Source: Schaalia suimastitidis DSM 15538 (GTDB taxonomy: Bacteria > Actinomycetota > Actinomycetes > Actinomycetales > Actinomycetaceae). From it: a stretch of 64,000 bases of DNA. Position numbers and translations under genes: made by a program. Of this stretch, positions 8,850 through 17,040 are shown piece after piece (positions within the stretch are counted from its first letter, which is position 1; each line of letters opens with the position of its first letter). The stretch is from contig NZ_AUBF01000006.1 in NCBI RefSeq assembly GCF_000429105.1, positions 310,001 to 374,000 of the forward strand, read 5' to 3'. Under the pieces are notes generated by a model that made no database searches, had not been told where the DNA came from, and saw nothing but the letters and a program-made list of their open reading frames with translations.

Positions 8850-9833
8850 TTATTCGATGATTGTGGCCTCTTGGGCGAGGTCGTCGGGGATTGTGATGCC
8901 AATGGCTTCGGCCGCTGTTTTGTTGATGATGAGTTCAAAAACGTCTTGTTCTTCAACGGGCATGGTGGCCGGGTCTGCGCCTTCGGTGAGGATCCGGATT
9001 GCCATCTGTGCGGTCTGCTTGCCCAGTGCAGCGTAATCGACACCGTAGGTTGCCAGTGCGCCTGAGGTGACGGTATTGCCTTCGCCTGCAATGATCGGAA
9101 TCCCTTCGGTTTCTGCCACTTGGACCACTGCAGCTATGGCTGAGACGACAGTGTTGTCAGTGGGAACGTAGAAGGCGTCGACGTCAGACAGTGATTGTGC
9201 TGCCTGTTGGACCTCCCCAGAGTTGGTCACGGTTGCTTCTTTGACGGTCAGGCCCTCTGCTTCGGCAGCTGCCTTTGCAAGGTTGACTTGGACTTTAGAG
9301 TTGATTTCGCCGGAGGAATACAAGATGCCGACCGTTGTAGCGTCGGGCGCGAATTTTTTGATCAGTCCGATCTGTTCTGCTACGGGGTTCATGTCGGTGG
9401 TGCCAGTGACATTGCCACCAGGTGCCTCAAGAGAGTCAACGAGTTGTGCACTGACCGGATCAGTGACGGCGGTGAAGAGGACGGGAATATCGGCAATGGT
9501 GTTGGCAGCTGCTTGTGCAGTGGGCGTGGCTATTGCCAGCACGAGGTCGAGGTCGCTGGCGGCGAAGGTTGCGGCGATTGCGGTGGCTGTTCCCTGATCG
9601 CCCTGAGCGTTTTCTTCGACCCATTCGACGGCGAGTCCTGCCTCGTCAAATGCGGATTTGAAGCCTTCGCGTGCACTGTCAAGCGCAGTGTGGGAGACGA
9701 TCTGGGAGATCCCAATGCGGTAGGTGGTCTGGCTGCTCGCATCGTCCGTAGTGTTTTGCGAGGCGGTGGACGAACATGCGGCAAGGCTCAGTGCCGTTGT
9801 TGTGACGGCGAGGGCGACAAGGGGGCGTTTCAT
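8850..9833 (-). CDS. ABC transporter substrate-binding lipoprotein (COG2984/TrpX family)
   Basis: Extracellular binding protein that delivers ligand to the permease encoded 84 bases downstream. It begins with a lipoprotein signal (MKRPLVALAVTTTALSLAAC) with the lipidated Cys at residue 20. The mature part carries the ABC_sub_bind pattern: YRIGISQIVSHTALDSAREGF, PVLFTAVTDPVSAQLV, NVTGTTDMNPVAEQI, FYVPTDNTVV and TYGVDYAALGKQTAQMA. 327 aa. Relatives have been linked to aromatic amino acids, but the ligand here is unproven. Confidence 0.92.
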   Translation of the reverse strand: MKRPLVALAVTTTALSLAACSSTASQNTTDDASSQTTYRIGISQIVSHTALDSAREGFKSAFDEAGLAVEWVEENAQGDQGTATAIAATFAASDLDLVLAIATPTAQAAANTIADIPVLFTAVTDPVSAQLVDSLEAPGGNVTGTTDMNPVAEQIGLIKKFAPDATTVGILYSSGEINSKVQVNLAKAAAEAEGLTVKEATVTNSGEVQQAAQSLSDVDAFYVPTDNTVVSAIAAVVQVAETEGIPIIAGEGNTVTSGALATYGVDYAALGKQTAQMAIRILTEGADPATMPVEEQDVFELIINKTAAEAIGITIPDDLAQEATIIE

Positions 9834-9929
9834 GGGAGTCTCCAGGCGTTGAGGGCTTTAGCTGGAACGGTAGTGGGCAAGGCCACAGGGCCGTGTTGGT
9901 GACCAAATAGCGGGACGCTTGTCCAATGT

Positions 9930-9944
9930 TTGACACGGTGTCAA
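9930..9944. promoter_or_regulatory. Perfect 15-bp palindrome, operator candidate
   Basis: TTGACAC-G-GTGTCAA in the region between the divergent ABC importer and FMN reductase genes. Two exact 7-bp arms round a single centre base are typical of dimeric repressor sites. It lies 5 bases upstream of the -35 element of the reductase promoter, so it could act on either gene. Confidence 0.6.
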
Positions 9945-9948
9945 CCTC

Positions 9949-9977
9949 TTGACAGAGGAGGGGATTCGTGTTAACTT
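9949..9977 (+). promoter_or_regulatory. Sigma-70-type promoter of the FMN reductase gene
   Basis: A consensus -35 TTGACA (9949-9954) is followed after 17 bases by TAACTT (9972-9977). The predicted start of transcription near 9984 falls inside the palindrome at 9976-9992. Confidence 0.7.
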
Positions 9978-9992
9978 TACTTTTCAAGTAAA
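9976..9992. promoter_or_regulatory. 17-bp palindrome over the transcription start
   Basis: TTTACTT-TTC-AAGTAAA, two exact 7-bp arms overlapping the -10 element and predicted start site of the FMN reductase promoter. The position suits repression by a small winged-helix (MarR/HxlR-type) regulator, but no such gene is adjacent. Confidence 0.6.
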
Positions 9993-10011
9993 TCGTGATG
10001 AGGAGACTGCC

Positions 10012-10563
10012 ATGACCTATACCGTTGCTTATTTTGTTGGCTCTATTTCGGCCAATTCCCTCAACCGTAAGCTGGCACAGGCACTGATCGCCGAAGCCCC
10101 CGAAGACCTGGAATTTGTCGAAATTACCATCGCTGACCTCCCGCTATACAACCCTGACAACGACGCAAACTTCCTCCCCCTTGCCGCAGAAAAGAAGGCA
10201 GTCGTTGATGCCGCTGATGCCCTCTTCTTTGTTACCCCCGAATACAACCGCTCAGTTCCGGGCGCGTTGAAAAATGCCATCGACTGGCTGTCGCGCCCCT
10301 GGGGGCAAGGTGTCCTCGGTGGTAAACCCACCTTTGTCGCCGGCGCCTCGGTCGGCGCGGTTGGCGCCGCTGTGTCTCAGGGCGAATTGAAGCGTATCCT
10401 CGCATTCTTCAACGCCTACCTTCTGGGACAGCCTGAACTGTACCTGCAGCTTTCCCACGATCAATTCGGCCCAGACGGCCGTGTGCTCGACGAAGGCACG
10501 CGCGCGCACTTCAAAGGCGCGATGGAAGCCTTCGCCGCACATATTCGCAAGATTCGCGGCTAA
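10012..10563 (+). CDS. NAD(P)H-dependent FMN reductase (chromate reductase-like)
   Basis: Flavodoxin-fold oxidoreductase of 183 aa. The FMN-binding hallmark is PEYNRSVPGALKNAIDW, preceded by the phosphate-binding start VGSISANSLNRKL. The ATG at 10012 was chosen for its GAGGAGA ribosome site (10000-10006) and family-typical MTYTVAYFVGS; an upstream TTG start would use the promoter itself as coding sequence. It is likely a stress-induced quinone, chromate or flavin reductase. Its upstream region has a consensus promoter between two palindromes, indicating tight control. Confidence 0.9.
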   Translation: MTYTVAYFVGSISANSLNRKLAQALIAEAPEDLEFVEITIADLPLYNPDNDANFLPLAAEKKAVVDAADALFFVTPEYNRSVPGALKNAIDWLSRPWGQGVLGGKPTFVAGASVGAVGAAVSQGELKRILAFFNAYLLGQPELYLQLSHDQFGPDGRVLDEGTRAHFKGAMEAFAAHIRKIRG

Positions 10564-10573
10564 GTGATTTCAC

Positions 10574-10606
10574 GCATGGGGCGGTTGTGAGACAATCGCC
10601 CCATGC
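10574..10606 (+). terminator. 15-bp hairpin spanning the dcd start codon
   Basis: Arms 10574-10588 and 10592-10606 pair over 15 bp (one G-T) with a GAG loop. The dcd start codon (10603-10605) lies in the right arm. It sits 10 bases after the FMN reductase stop and probably ends that transcript, but in any read-through RNA it would bury the dcd start. Confidence 0.7.
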
Positions 10607-11184
10607 TGCTTAGTGACCGAGATATCCTGGCCAGCCTCCGCTCGGGCCGTATTGAACTCGACCCGCTCGACGAAACACTGGTGCAACCCGCCAGCGTCGA
10701 CGTTCGCCTCGACCGATATTTCAGGCTTTTTGATAATCACCGCTATGCCGTGATTGACCCTGCTGAAGACCAAAGCGAACTCACACACCTTGTTGAGGTT
10801 GCCGCCGACGATCCTTTCGTCCTTCACCCTGGCGAATTCGTCCTTGGCGCCACCTACGAATACGTCACCCTGGGCGACGATATCGCTGCACGTCTCGAAG
10901 GAAAATCCTCCCTTGGGCGCCTTGGTCTGCTCACACACTCCACAGCGGGCTTTGTGGACCCAGGCTTTTCTGGGCATGTCACCCTTGAGCTGTCCAATAC
11001 TGCAACGATGCCCATACTGCTTTACCCCGGCATGAAGATCGGACAGCTGTGCTTCTTTGACCTGTCGTCACCAGCACAGCATCCCTATGGTTCTGCGGAA
11101 CGTGGTTCTCACTACCAGGGACAACGCGGCCCTACCGCTTCACGTTCTCACCAGCGTTTCACCCGTACTCGCATCGAACGCTAG
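10603..11184 (+). CDS. dcd: dCTP deaminase
   Basis: Supplies dUTP/dUMP for thymidylate synthesis; actinobacterial members are often the bifunctional, dUMP-forming type. The 193-residue protein starts with the family-invariant MLLSDRDI, and has [12 protein letters not shown], the catalytic [10 protein letters not shown], and [21 protein letters not shown] with C-terminal [11 protein letters not shown]. The start is unambiguous by family comparison, yet no ribosome-binding sequence is visible and the ATG lies in the right arm of a hairpin, which suggests leaderless or structure-controlled translation. Confidence 0.93.
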   Translation: MLLSDRDILASLRSGRIELDPLDETLVQPASVDVRLDRYFRLFDNHRYAVIDPAEDQSELTHLVEVAADDPFVLHPGEFVLGATYEYVTLGDDIAARLEGKSSLGRLGLLTHSTAGFVDPGFSGHVTLELSNTATMPILLYPGMKIGQLCFFDLSSPAQHPYGSAERGSHYQGQRGPTASRSHQRFTRTRIER

Positions 11185-11192
11185 GTGACTCT

Positions 11193-12665
11193 ATGGTGAA
11201 GTCGACGGCTGACCGAAGCAGTGATAAGCCTTCTCATCAGGAACACCACGCCCAGAGCGTCCCAGTGCGACGCTCGGTGCGTGAACGCTTCGCCGCAATA
11301 CCGCTCACTGCTCACAATGGCATCTCGCCACATGGAACCCCACACAATGACAACCCTCAGGATCGCGTTCCAACAAATGGCACCCCTGGAGATAGTGCGC
11401 CACACAATGGTGCCCCACAGGATAATGCGTCCCGTGATCCTGCCGTCATGTCGTCTACCCCAGCCCAAGCCAATGATGAGGTCCTCAAAGAATCTCAGCA
11501 CGTTACTTCACCACTTGCACGCCAGTCGCTGTCAGCCTTGACTGACACCACGCACGCCCTCACAGATACCTCCTTCGCATTGACCGGCACCGCCATCCAT
11601 CATGACCTGGCATTTCGTATAGAAGCGGATGGCACCGTTGCTGAGGCAACGGTCACCTCGGTCGCACACCACATCAGGCGCGATGGGGACGCGGATCTAC
11701 TGTCGGCCCACGACGCGCAACGACACCACATGCTGCTTATCGCCGATGATGTTGACGACGACGAAGTGGAAGCACTTGCGGTATCTCTGTGGGAGGAAGC
11801 AGGCTGGATGGGTCCCGGACAGATTCGTCTGACTCCTCAGGCGCGCCTTGAAGGTCCACTTGCACTCACCGATGAGTTGCGCGCAGAACTTGGCGTGGAT
11901 CAGACGTTGGCATACGCATGGCTTTTGCTGTGCCCACCGAGTCGTGGACCAGCACCTAAAGATACTGACGACCGCTTGGACCTGTGGGCGAAGGCATTCC
12001 CTCAAGGTGCGCCGCGCGGCTCTGAAGCCGACGCCTTGGCTGGCCTGAGACGTATGGCCCGCAGACTTGTCGGAGCACTGCGCATTGCAGGATCGGGAGA
12101 AATAATCCGCCCCGAGGCAGATACGGCGGTGTCGCTTGCCCTATATGCGCCGCGTTGGCTTGAACCACAACAGGCCTTAGCAGTACTTGCCCCACACTTC
12201 CCTGAAATCATCGACAGTCGCGAACTTGCTCCACCTGTTGGCCAGGACAGCGGCGGATATGTCGATAACACCCTCACCGCCCAGGCGCAGCACCTCAGCG
12301 CCGCAATTAGAACCGCGATCGAAGAGGATTTGCGGCGCGCAGTCAACGAGCCGCAGGTCCTTGACGGCTATGCACTGATCTTTCCGGTAGGGAATCGCTC
12401 CGAGGCGATGCTTGAAGTATGTACGGGCGAGGCCGTGCCGCTTGCCCTTCGATGGGAACCATGGGCACGCGGTGCTGTCGTCACCTATCGACTGCGCTGG
12501 CTCCCGCACGACGAAGCCGTTGCGTTCGACAATGCACGAGCAAGCCGGATGGAACGTCAACGCTCAGCCCGCGATATTGAGCAGGCGGCCTCCCTCCTGG
12601 TGACAGCCGTAGGGGGAGCAGCAGTAGACGAAGACGGCTTCCTTATTGCATTCGACCAAGCGTAG
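11193..12665 (+). CDS. Uncharacterised 490-residue protein
   Basis: Not recognised. The first 130 residues are low-complexity and hydrophilic, with repeated PHNG and NGTP words and three tandem 7-residue units (ALTDTTH, ALTDTSF, ALTGTAI; bases 11535-11597). The rest looks folded and soluble: an acidic turn DDVDDDEVEAL, WEEAGWMGPGQIRL, a helical Arg/Ala-rich part, and a C-terminal helix ERQRSARDIEQAASLL. There is no signal peptide or membrane segment. It starts 8 bases after dcd and is probably cotranscribed. A conserved-hypothetical actinobacterial family is likely; no function is proposed. Confidence 0.75.
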   Translation: MVKSTADRSSDKPSHQEHHAQSVPVRRSVRERFAAIPLTAHNGISPHGTPHNDNPQDRVPTNGTPGDSAPHNGAPQDNASRDPAVMSSTPAQANDEVLKESQHVTSPLARQSLSALTDTTHALTDTSFALTGTAIHHDLAFRIEADGTVAEATVTSVAHHIRRDGDADLLSAHDAQRHHMLLIADDVDDDEVEALAVSLWEEAGWMGPGQIRLTPQARLEGPLALTDELRAELGVDQTLAYAWLLLCPPSRGPAPKDTDDRLDLWAKAFPQGAPRGSEADALAGLRRMARRLVGALRIAGSGEIIRPEADTAVSLALYAPRWLEPQQALAVLAPHFPEIIDSRELAPPVGQDSGGYVDNTLTAQAQHLSAAIRTAIEEDLRRAVNEPQVLDGYALIFPVGNRSEAMLEVCTGEAVPLALRWEPWARGAVVTYRLRWLPHDEAVAFDNARASRMERQRSARDIEQAASLLVTAVGGAAVDEDGFLIAFDQA

Positions 12666-12759
12666 GCAGGCAGCGAAAGATAATGAAGGGGCACAGGCAT
12701 GTGCCGCAGTAACGTTGTGCTGCCCGTTGACAACAACACTCGTGCATCGAGGCACGTAT

Positions 12760-13632
12760 TTACGCCTTGAGGTGCGCGGTCCATATCAGTGTGTGATAAG
12801 GGATTTTCACTGCCTCACCACTGTCATAGCCAAGGTGCTCGTGGAGATACCATCGAAGATTATCTTGCATGCGCACCCGGCCCGCCTTGTCTTGACGCAA
12901 CCAGGACGAGCGTGTGCGCCCAAGGGCCATGACGTCGTCAGTACTTAAGGTGTCACTCCACGCGACCACATCGAGTGTGAGTGACGAAAACTGTGGGCCA
13001 ATAAGAGGTGGTCGATCCGCACGATGCACGTCACCTGAACGCATAATTCGCGTCAAACGATGTACCCACGGCAGCGAGACATCCATCTGATTAAAAACTA
13101 TCGCCAGGACGCTGCCACCACAGTTGCTCCGACCACGCTGCGTGGGTGCAATGAGCGGTGAGTCGAGGTGTGGTGTGCGTGGCTGCGAAGGGCGCGGATA
13201 TGTGTGGTGTGAAGTACCAACAGGTGGCGACACCTGTGGCGATGTCTGAGCGTACGGTCCTGATCCGCATAAAAGTCGCGCCGCCTCGTCAGACGCCCGA
13301 AGCGCATCGAACCAATGCCATGCCTGCGCAGCCACCACCATATCGGCACACCCCGAGGGTAACCCCGTATCCTCCGCCGTGCCCCCATATATACGCACAC
13401 GCGGGTGGATTCGGATCTGGTGACGCATCGCAGCGGCAGGTTCCACCGCCATCGTGTGCCAACCGCGTTGCGCCAGCAACTGCGTCATTTTTCCTGTCCC
13501 TGCCCCAAGGTCAACGACATGTGGCTCATCAATGCCGTCAACTTTGGATGCCAAAACATCCAGCGCACCGACCGGGTAGGCGGGACGTACCTGCGCATAG
13601 GCAGAGGTGGCGGCCTCAAAAGGATTTGTCAC
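12760..13632 (-). CDS. Class I SAM-dependent methyltransferase
   Basis: Small-molecule-type methyltransferase of 290 aa. The SAM-binding motif I is VVDLGAGTGKMTQLL, with acidic VEP at the end of strand 2 and QAWHWFDAL typical of the Methyltransf_11/25 group. The middle (about residues 115-150, PYAQTSPQVSPPVGTSHHTY) is Pro/Ser/Thr-rich and looks like an inserted loop. It starts with GTG one base after the stop of the upstream membrane protein gene, so the two are translationally coupled. The substrate is unknown; a link to that gene's lipid or glycan cargo is only inference. Confidence 0.85.
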   Translation of the reverse strand: MTNPFEAATSAYAQVRPAYPVGALDVLASKVDGIDEPHVVDLGAGTGKMTQLLAQRGWHTMAVEPAAAMRHQIRIHPRVRIYGGTAEDTGLPSGCADMVVAAQAWHWFDALRASDEAARLLCGSGPYAQTSPQVSPPVGTSHHTYPRPSQPRTPHLDSPLIAPTQRGRSNCGGSVLAIVFNQMDVSLPWVHRLTRIMRSGDVHRADRPPLIGPQFSSLTLDVVAWSDTLSTDDVMALGRTRSSWLRQDKAGRVRMQDNLRWYLHEHLGYDSGEAVKIPYHTLIWTAHLKA

Positions 13633-13633
13633 C

Positions 13634-16237
13634 TCAGATCAGGTCTTTCCGCTCCATTATTTTCATGGCAATCCAACCCAACGGCGCACGCCCATAGAAG
13701 GTGACCAAGCGATATAGCAGGGCGATCGACAAGGCTACCGATAAGGAAATCCCAGCCACCTGTAAACCACCGGTAAGTGCCGCTTCAACAGGGCCGATAC
13801 CACCGGGAGAGGGGATGAGGGAGCCCAGTGAATTCGACGTCAAATATGTGACTGTCAACGTCGTAAGGTTTAGTGTGGCTCCCATTGCTTTAACACAAGC
13901 CCAGAAACACCCAACAAAACCGACGATGGTGATGATATTGCCGACAATCACTGCGGCGATACGGCGCGGGTGACCTACGAACCACAGTAGGCGCGGGTAG
14001 ACCTGCAACCAAGTTGGTTGAATCTTCACCCACACCCAGCGACGTAGTTTTGGCACGATTGCAACAACGGCAATGCCGGCAAGGGCAACACCAAGTGTTG
14101 CCACGATCGTGCCATACGGCAGGGACACTGAAAGGCGCTGCCCGGAAAACAGCAGCAGAACCACCAATAGACCCACCGTGACCGCCAGCTGAGCCAACTG
14201 CTGCAGCGTCACCGTGGTCATGGCAACGGCAGGGGCAACCTTCTGCTTCGTTAAATACCGTAAATTGAGGGCGGCAGGACCAATGCCGGCAGGGGTAACC
14301 AGGGTAACCAAGGAGGCGGCAACCTGTGCAAGGAAGGCGTCACGCAGACGCAGGCGCTCAGATGAGAAGGCAAGTAAGGCAATAGATGCGCCAAGCCACG
14401 TCAGAGTGGAGGCAGCAAATGCTACACCGATCCACATGAGATTCGCGGAACTGATGGTTGTCCGCAGTTGTGAAATATTCAAAGAACCAGCGATGGCAAC
14501 CAGCGCAACAAATAGGACCGTTGACATAATGACGGTACGCGGCGCAAAACGTTGAATATTAGCTAACTGGAAGGAGGACGCTTCCGTTGGATCGGCCACG
14601 AGGCTGCCACGTAGCTGCTCCAACAAATCTGAACCACGCAGGCGAGCGCCAATTGACGACGGTAACACTGCCCGCTGAAGGAATGGCGCACACAGTCGGA
14701 GGTTTTCCTCACCAATGACGCGGCTTGCCGAGGCCAAAGCTCGGTCCATTCCTGCCACAAGCGTAAGGTGGACCAACATTTGAGCGGTATCAATACGTAG
14801 CGTTACCTCTGAAGCGCCTGCTTCACCCTGCTCCCAGTGGATCAGCCAAATGTGCCCGCCGTCGTCAACGTAGATGCTGTCAAAATCCAAGGCCCGGTGC
14901 GCGACTGACCGACGGTGCGCCAACGACAACTGACGCCACGCCTCGTCAAGAAAATGATCACTGACCATCTCGCTGGGAAGCTCATGTAGCGGCACCGCAG
15001 CGGGCACAGGCTCGTTCACCAAAAGCAACGATTCTCCAGCAACAGCCATTCCAACAGGCTCTGGAAGACGCACCCCAGCGCGCGAAGCAGATAGGGCAGT
15101 AAGGGTAGAACGCTCAGCAGCAGCCTTCGCCGATGGTGCCACCCAACGACTCAAACCACGCAGCCGAATATTTTCCCACACCTGCATCAGCGTGCCTGTC
15201 ACGTCGCGGCCTGGATCCAGGGCCGTGACGTCAAAAATCTGATCGTCACAGTTCCACACGCGGTAGTGGCGATGCCCATCGTTGGGTCGGCGCGGCACCT
15301 CGTAGGCGCCAGTGGAAGACTCGTGCGGCACCTGCTTGAGATAGCGTTGTGCGGCTGCGGACACACGTTCCTCCACCAGCCACGTCGTCAGCGGCTGAAG
15401 CTGAGTGTCCAAGTCACATCGCACGATACGGGTCGGCACCACCCCTAGGGTAAGCAAGGCATTCACCAATTCGGGGCCCTGGGCACTACGGTTTTCAAAG
15501 CCACTTATCCACCGCATCGCACATCCCACAGCGCGTCCAATAAGCAGCGAAATAAAGGCGGAAGGCAATGTCATTGACAGGCGAATGACCCACAAAATCG
15601 TGATGGCCCACAGGCCGACCCACGACCACCGTAAGGTACGCGACGAAGGGGCTTCACCCGCACCAGTAAAGAGGGCCGACAAAATAATGACCACAAGGTT
15701 GAGTGCGATGGTGGTATCGGCAATACCTTCAACCGAAACAGTGCCGGTCGACACACGTAACGGCGCGGTCATCCACGGCGGAAGATACGCCAAGGCTTGC
15801 AACGTTCCCCATCCAATGGCAGCGGCGACACCAGCTGCCAAGATCGCTTCAATGGTGCTGCGTAGACGTTGTTTGATAAGTAAATTAGCGATGACTGCTA
15901 CAGGTGCCACCAGGATGACAATACCTTCGAGGAAGGTAATGGGAAGCAGCAAAATATCGCGGATAATTTCAAATTTGAGGACGTCTTCGGCAACACCGCG
16001 TGTCGTAGAGTTGGCGTAGACACCAAAAAGCCATAAGCCAACAATACCGGCAAGCGCTGTGACACAATCAACAAGGTCAGAGCGTCGCCGCTGACGCGCC
16101 TGTGGGCGATCCGCGATCAGCACTGGGGCTGACAAACGAGGGGTGCGTGGGGTGGGATACAACGGTTGTAGGTTCAATTCACCCCCACGGGTGGACTCAT
16201 CTGTTACAGACGTGACCGGTTCCTCGCCCATTTTCAT
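13634..16237 (-). CDS. LPG-synthase-TM/flippase-like membrane protein with embedded pseudokinase domain
   Basis: 867 aa from the ATG at 16237 (GTG at 16285 is possible but lacks a ribosome site). The layout is: N-terminal hydrophobic segments to about residue 240; a soluble middle with a kinase-fold trace; and a C-terminal membrane domain of about seven helices (from about 560) of the MprF/AglD (UPF0104) type, ending SLIPSPGGIGPVEAALTGGL. In the middle, HRALDFDSIYVDD and WLIHWEQGE align with the HGDL...N and WLIDFG motifs of aminoglycoside/LPS-kinase-like proteins, but the catalytic Asp is Ala and the metal-binding Asp is His. It may move or tether a lipid-linked molecule. Coupled to the methyltransferase gene. 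Confidence 0.82.
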   Translation of the reverse strand: MKMGEEPVTSVTDESTRGGELNLQPLYPTPRTPRLSAPVLIADRPQARQRRRSDLVDCVTALAGIVGLWLFGVYANSTTRGVAEDVLKFEIIRDILLLPITFLEGIVILVAPVAVIANLLIKQRLRSTIEAILAAGVAAAIGWGTLQALAYLPPWMTAPLRVSTGTVSVEGIADTTIALNLVVIILSALFTGAGEAPSSRTLRWSWVGLWAITILWVIRLSMTLPSAFISLLIGRAVGCAMRWISGFENRSAQGPELVNALLTLGVVPTRIVRCDLDTQLQPLTTWLVEERVSAAAQRYLKQVPHESSTGAYEVPRRPNDGHRHYRVWNCDDQIFDVTALDPGRDVTGTLMQVWENIRLRGLSRWVAPSAKAAAERSTLTALSASRAGVRLPEPVGMAVAGESLLLVNEPVPAAVPLHELPSEMVSDHFLDEAWRQLSLAHRRSVAHRALDFDSIYVDDGGHIWLIHWEQGEAGASEVTLRIDTAQMLVHLTLVAGMDRALASASRVIGEENLRLCAPFLQRAVLPSSIGARLRGSDLLEQLRGSLVADPTEASSFQLANIQRFAPRTVIMSTVLFVALVAIAGSLNISQLRTTISSANLMWIGVAFAASTLTWLGASIALLAFSSERLRLRDAFLAQVAASLVTLVTPAGIGPAALNLRYLTKQKVAPAVAMTTVTLQQLAQLAVTVGLLVVLLLFSGQRLSVSLPYGTIVATLGVALAGIAVVAIVPKLRRWVWVKIQPTWLQVYPRLLWFVGHPRRIAAVIVGNIITIVGFVGCFWACVKAMGATLNLTTLTVTYLTSNSLGSLIPSPGGIGPVEAALTGGLQVAGISLSVALSIALLYRLVTFYGRAPLGWIAMKIMERKDLI

Positions 16238-16335
16238 GCTCTTGATCTTAGTGTCGACGCGCTTGACCGGTAGTGTGGTAGCCACGGGAAGCCCGATTTG
16301 AGTTAATAGTGGCCCTTGCCACTGGAAGGACCCGC

Positions 16336-17025
16336 GTGTTCACTACCGTTGTTACTACTGCCGTTGCCGAACCCTCCTGGTGGGAAACCGTAATTGGATG
16401 GTTCCACGACCCCACTGGACTACTTGAAGCAATGGGACCGTGGGTGCTGTGGGGTACGCTCCTCATCGTCCTGGTTGAATCAGGCATCCTTTTCCCGGTC
16501 CTTCCAGGCGACTCACTGCTATTTACCGCCGGTCTGATGCATGACCGCCTCAACCTCAACCTTTTCGTCCTCATGGGCCTGACCTTTGTTGCCGCATTCA
16601 TTGGTGCACAGATCGGCTACTGGATTGGCGCAAAATGGGGACGCAAACTCTTTTCTGACAATGCGCGCTTCCTCAAAACAGAGTATCTGACCAAATCAGA
16701 ACACTACTTCGACCGTTACGGTGGGCGGTCCCTGGTGATTGGGCGCTTCATCCCCTTCGTCCGCACCTTTATCCCCCTGGCAGCAGGTATCGCACGCTAC
16801 CCGTACCACAAATTCTTGATCTTCAACTCCCTGGGCGCACTGCTGTGGGGTGTTGGCATCACCTACGCTGGCTCCCTGCTAGGGGATGTTCCTTTTGTCC
16901 ATGACAATCTGTCGGTCATTATCCTGTCGATTATCGCGGTATCGGTTCTACCGATGATTGTCGAGGTGGTACTGCACCGTGCGCGTGCACGCAAAGTACC
17001 GGTTGACGCTGATACGCCTCGTTAA
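16336..17025 (+). CDS. DedA family membrane protein
   Basis: Integral membrane protein of 229 aa; DedA/VTT proteins act in lipid-carrier recycling and membrane homeostasis. Family signatures are FPVLPGDSLLFTAGLM, GAQIGYWIGAKWGR, then ERY-like DRYGGRSLVIGRFIPFVRTFIPLAAGIARYPY split over the re-entrant loop. The GTG at 16336 is chosen because GGAAGGA (16324-16330) lies 5 bases before it; a GTG 27 bases upstream has no ribosome site. Divergent from the flippase-like gene and followed by pheA after 15 bases. Confidence 0.9.
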   Translation: MFTTVVTTAVAEPSWWETVIGWFHDPTGLLEAMGPWVLWGTLLIVLVESGILFPVLPGDSLLFTAGLMHDRLNLNLFVLMGLTFVAAFIGAQIGYWIGAKWGRKLFSDNARFLKTEYLTKSEHYFDRYGGRSLVIGRFIPFVRTFIPLAAGIARYPYHKFLIFNSLGALLWGVGITYAGSLLGDVPFVHDNLSVIILSIIAVSVLPMIVEVVLHRARARKVPVDADTPR

Positions 17026-17040
17026 TGGAAGGTAATAACG

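Noticed and set aside
9195-9902. 235-residue open frame on the plus strand
   Set aside because: Fully antisense to the binding-protein gene with its clear lipobox and family motifs; Cys/Gly-rich reading is a frame shadow.
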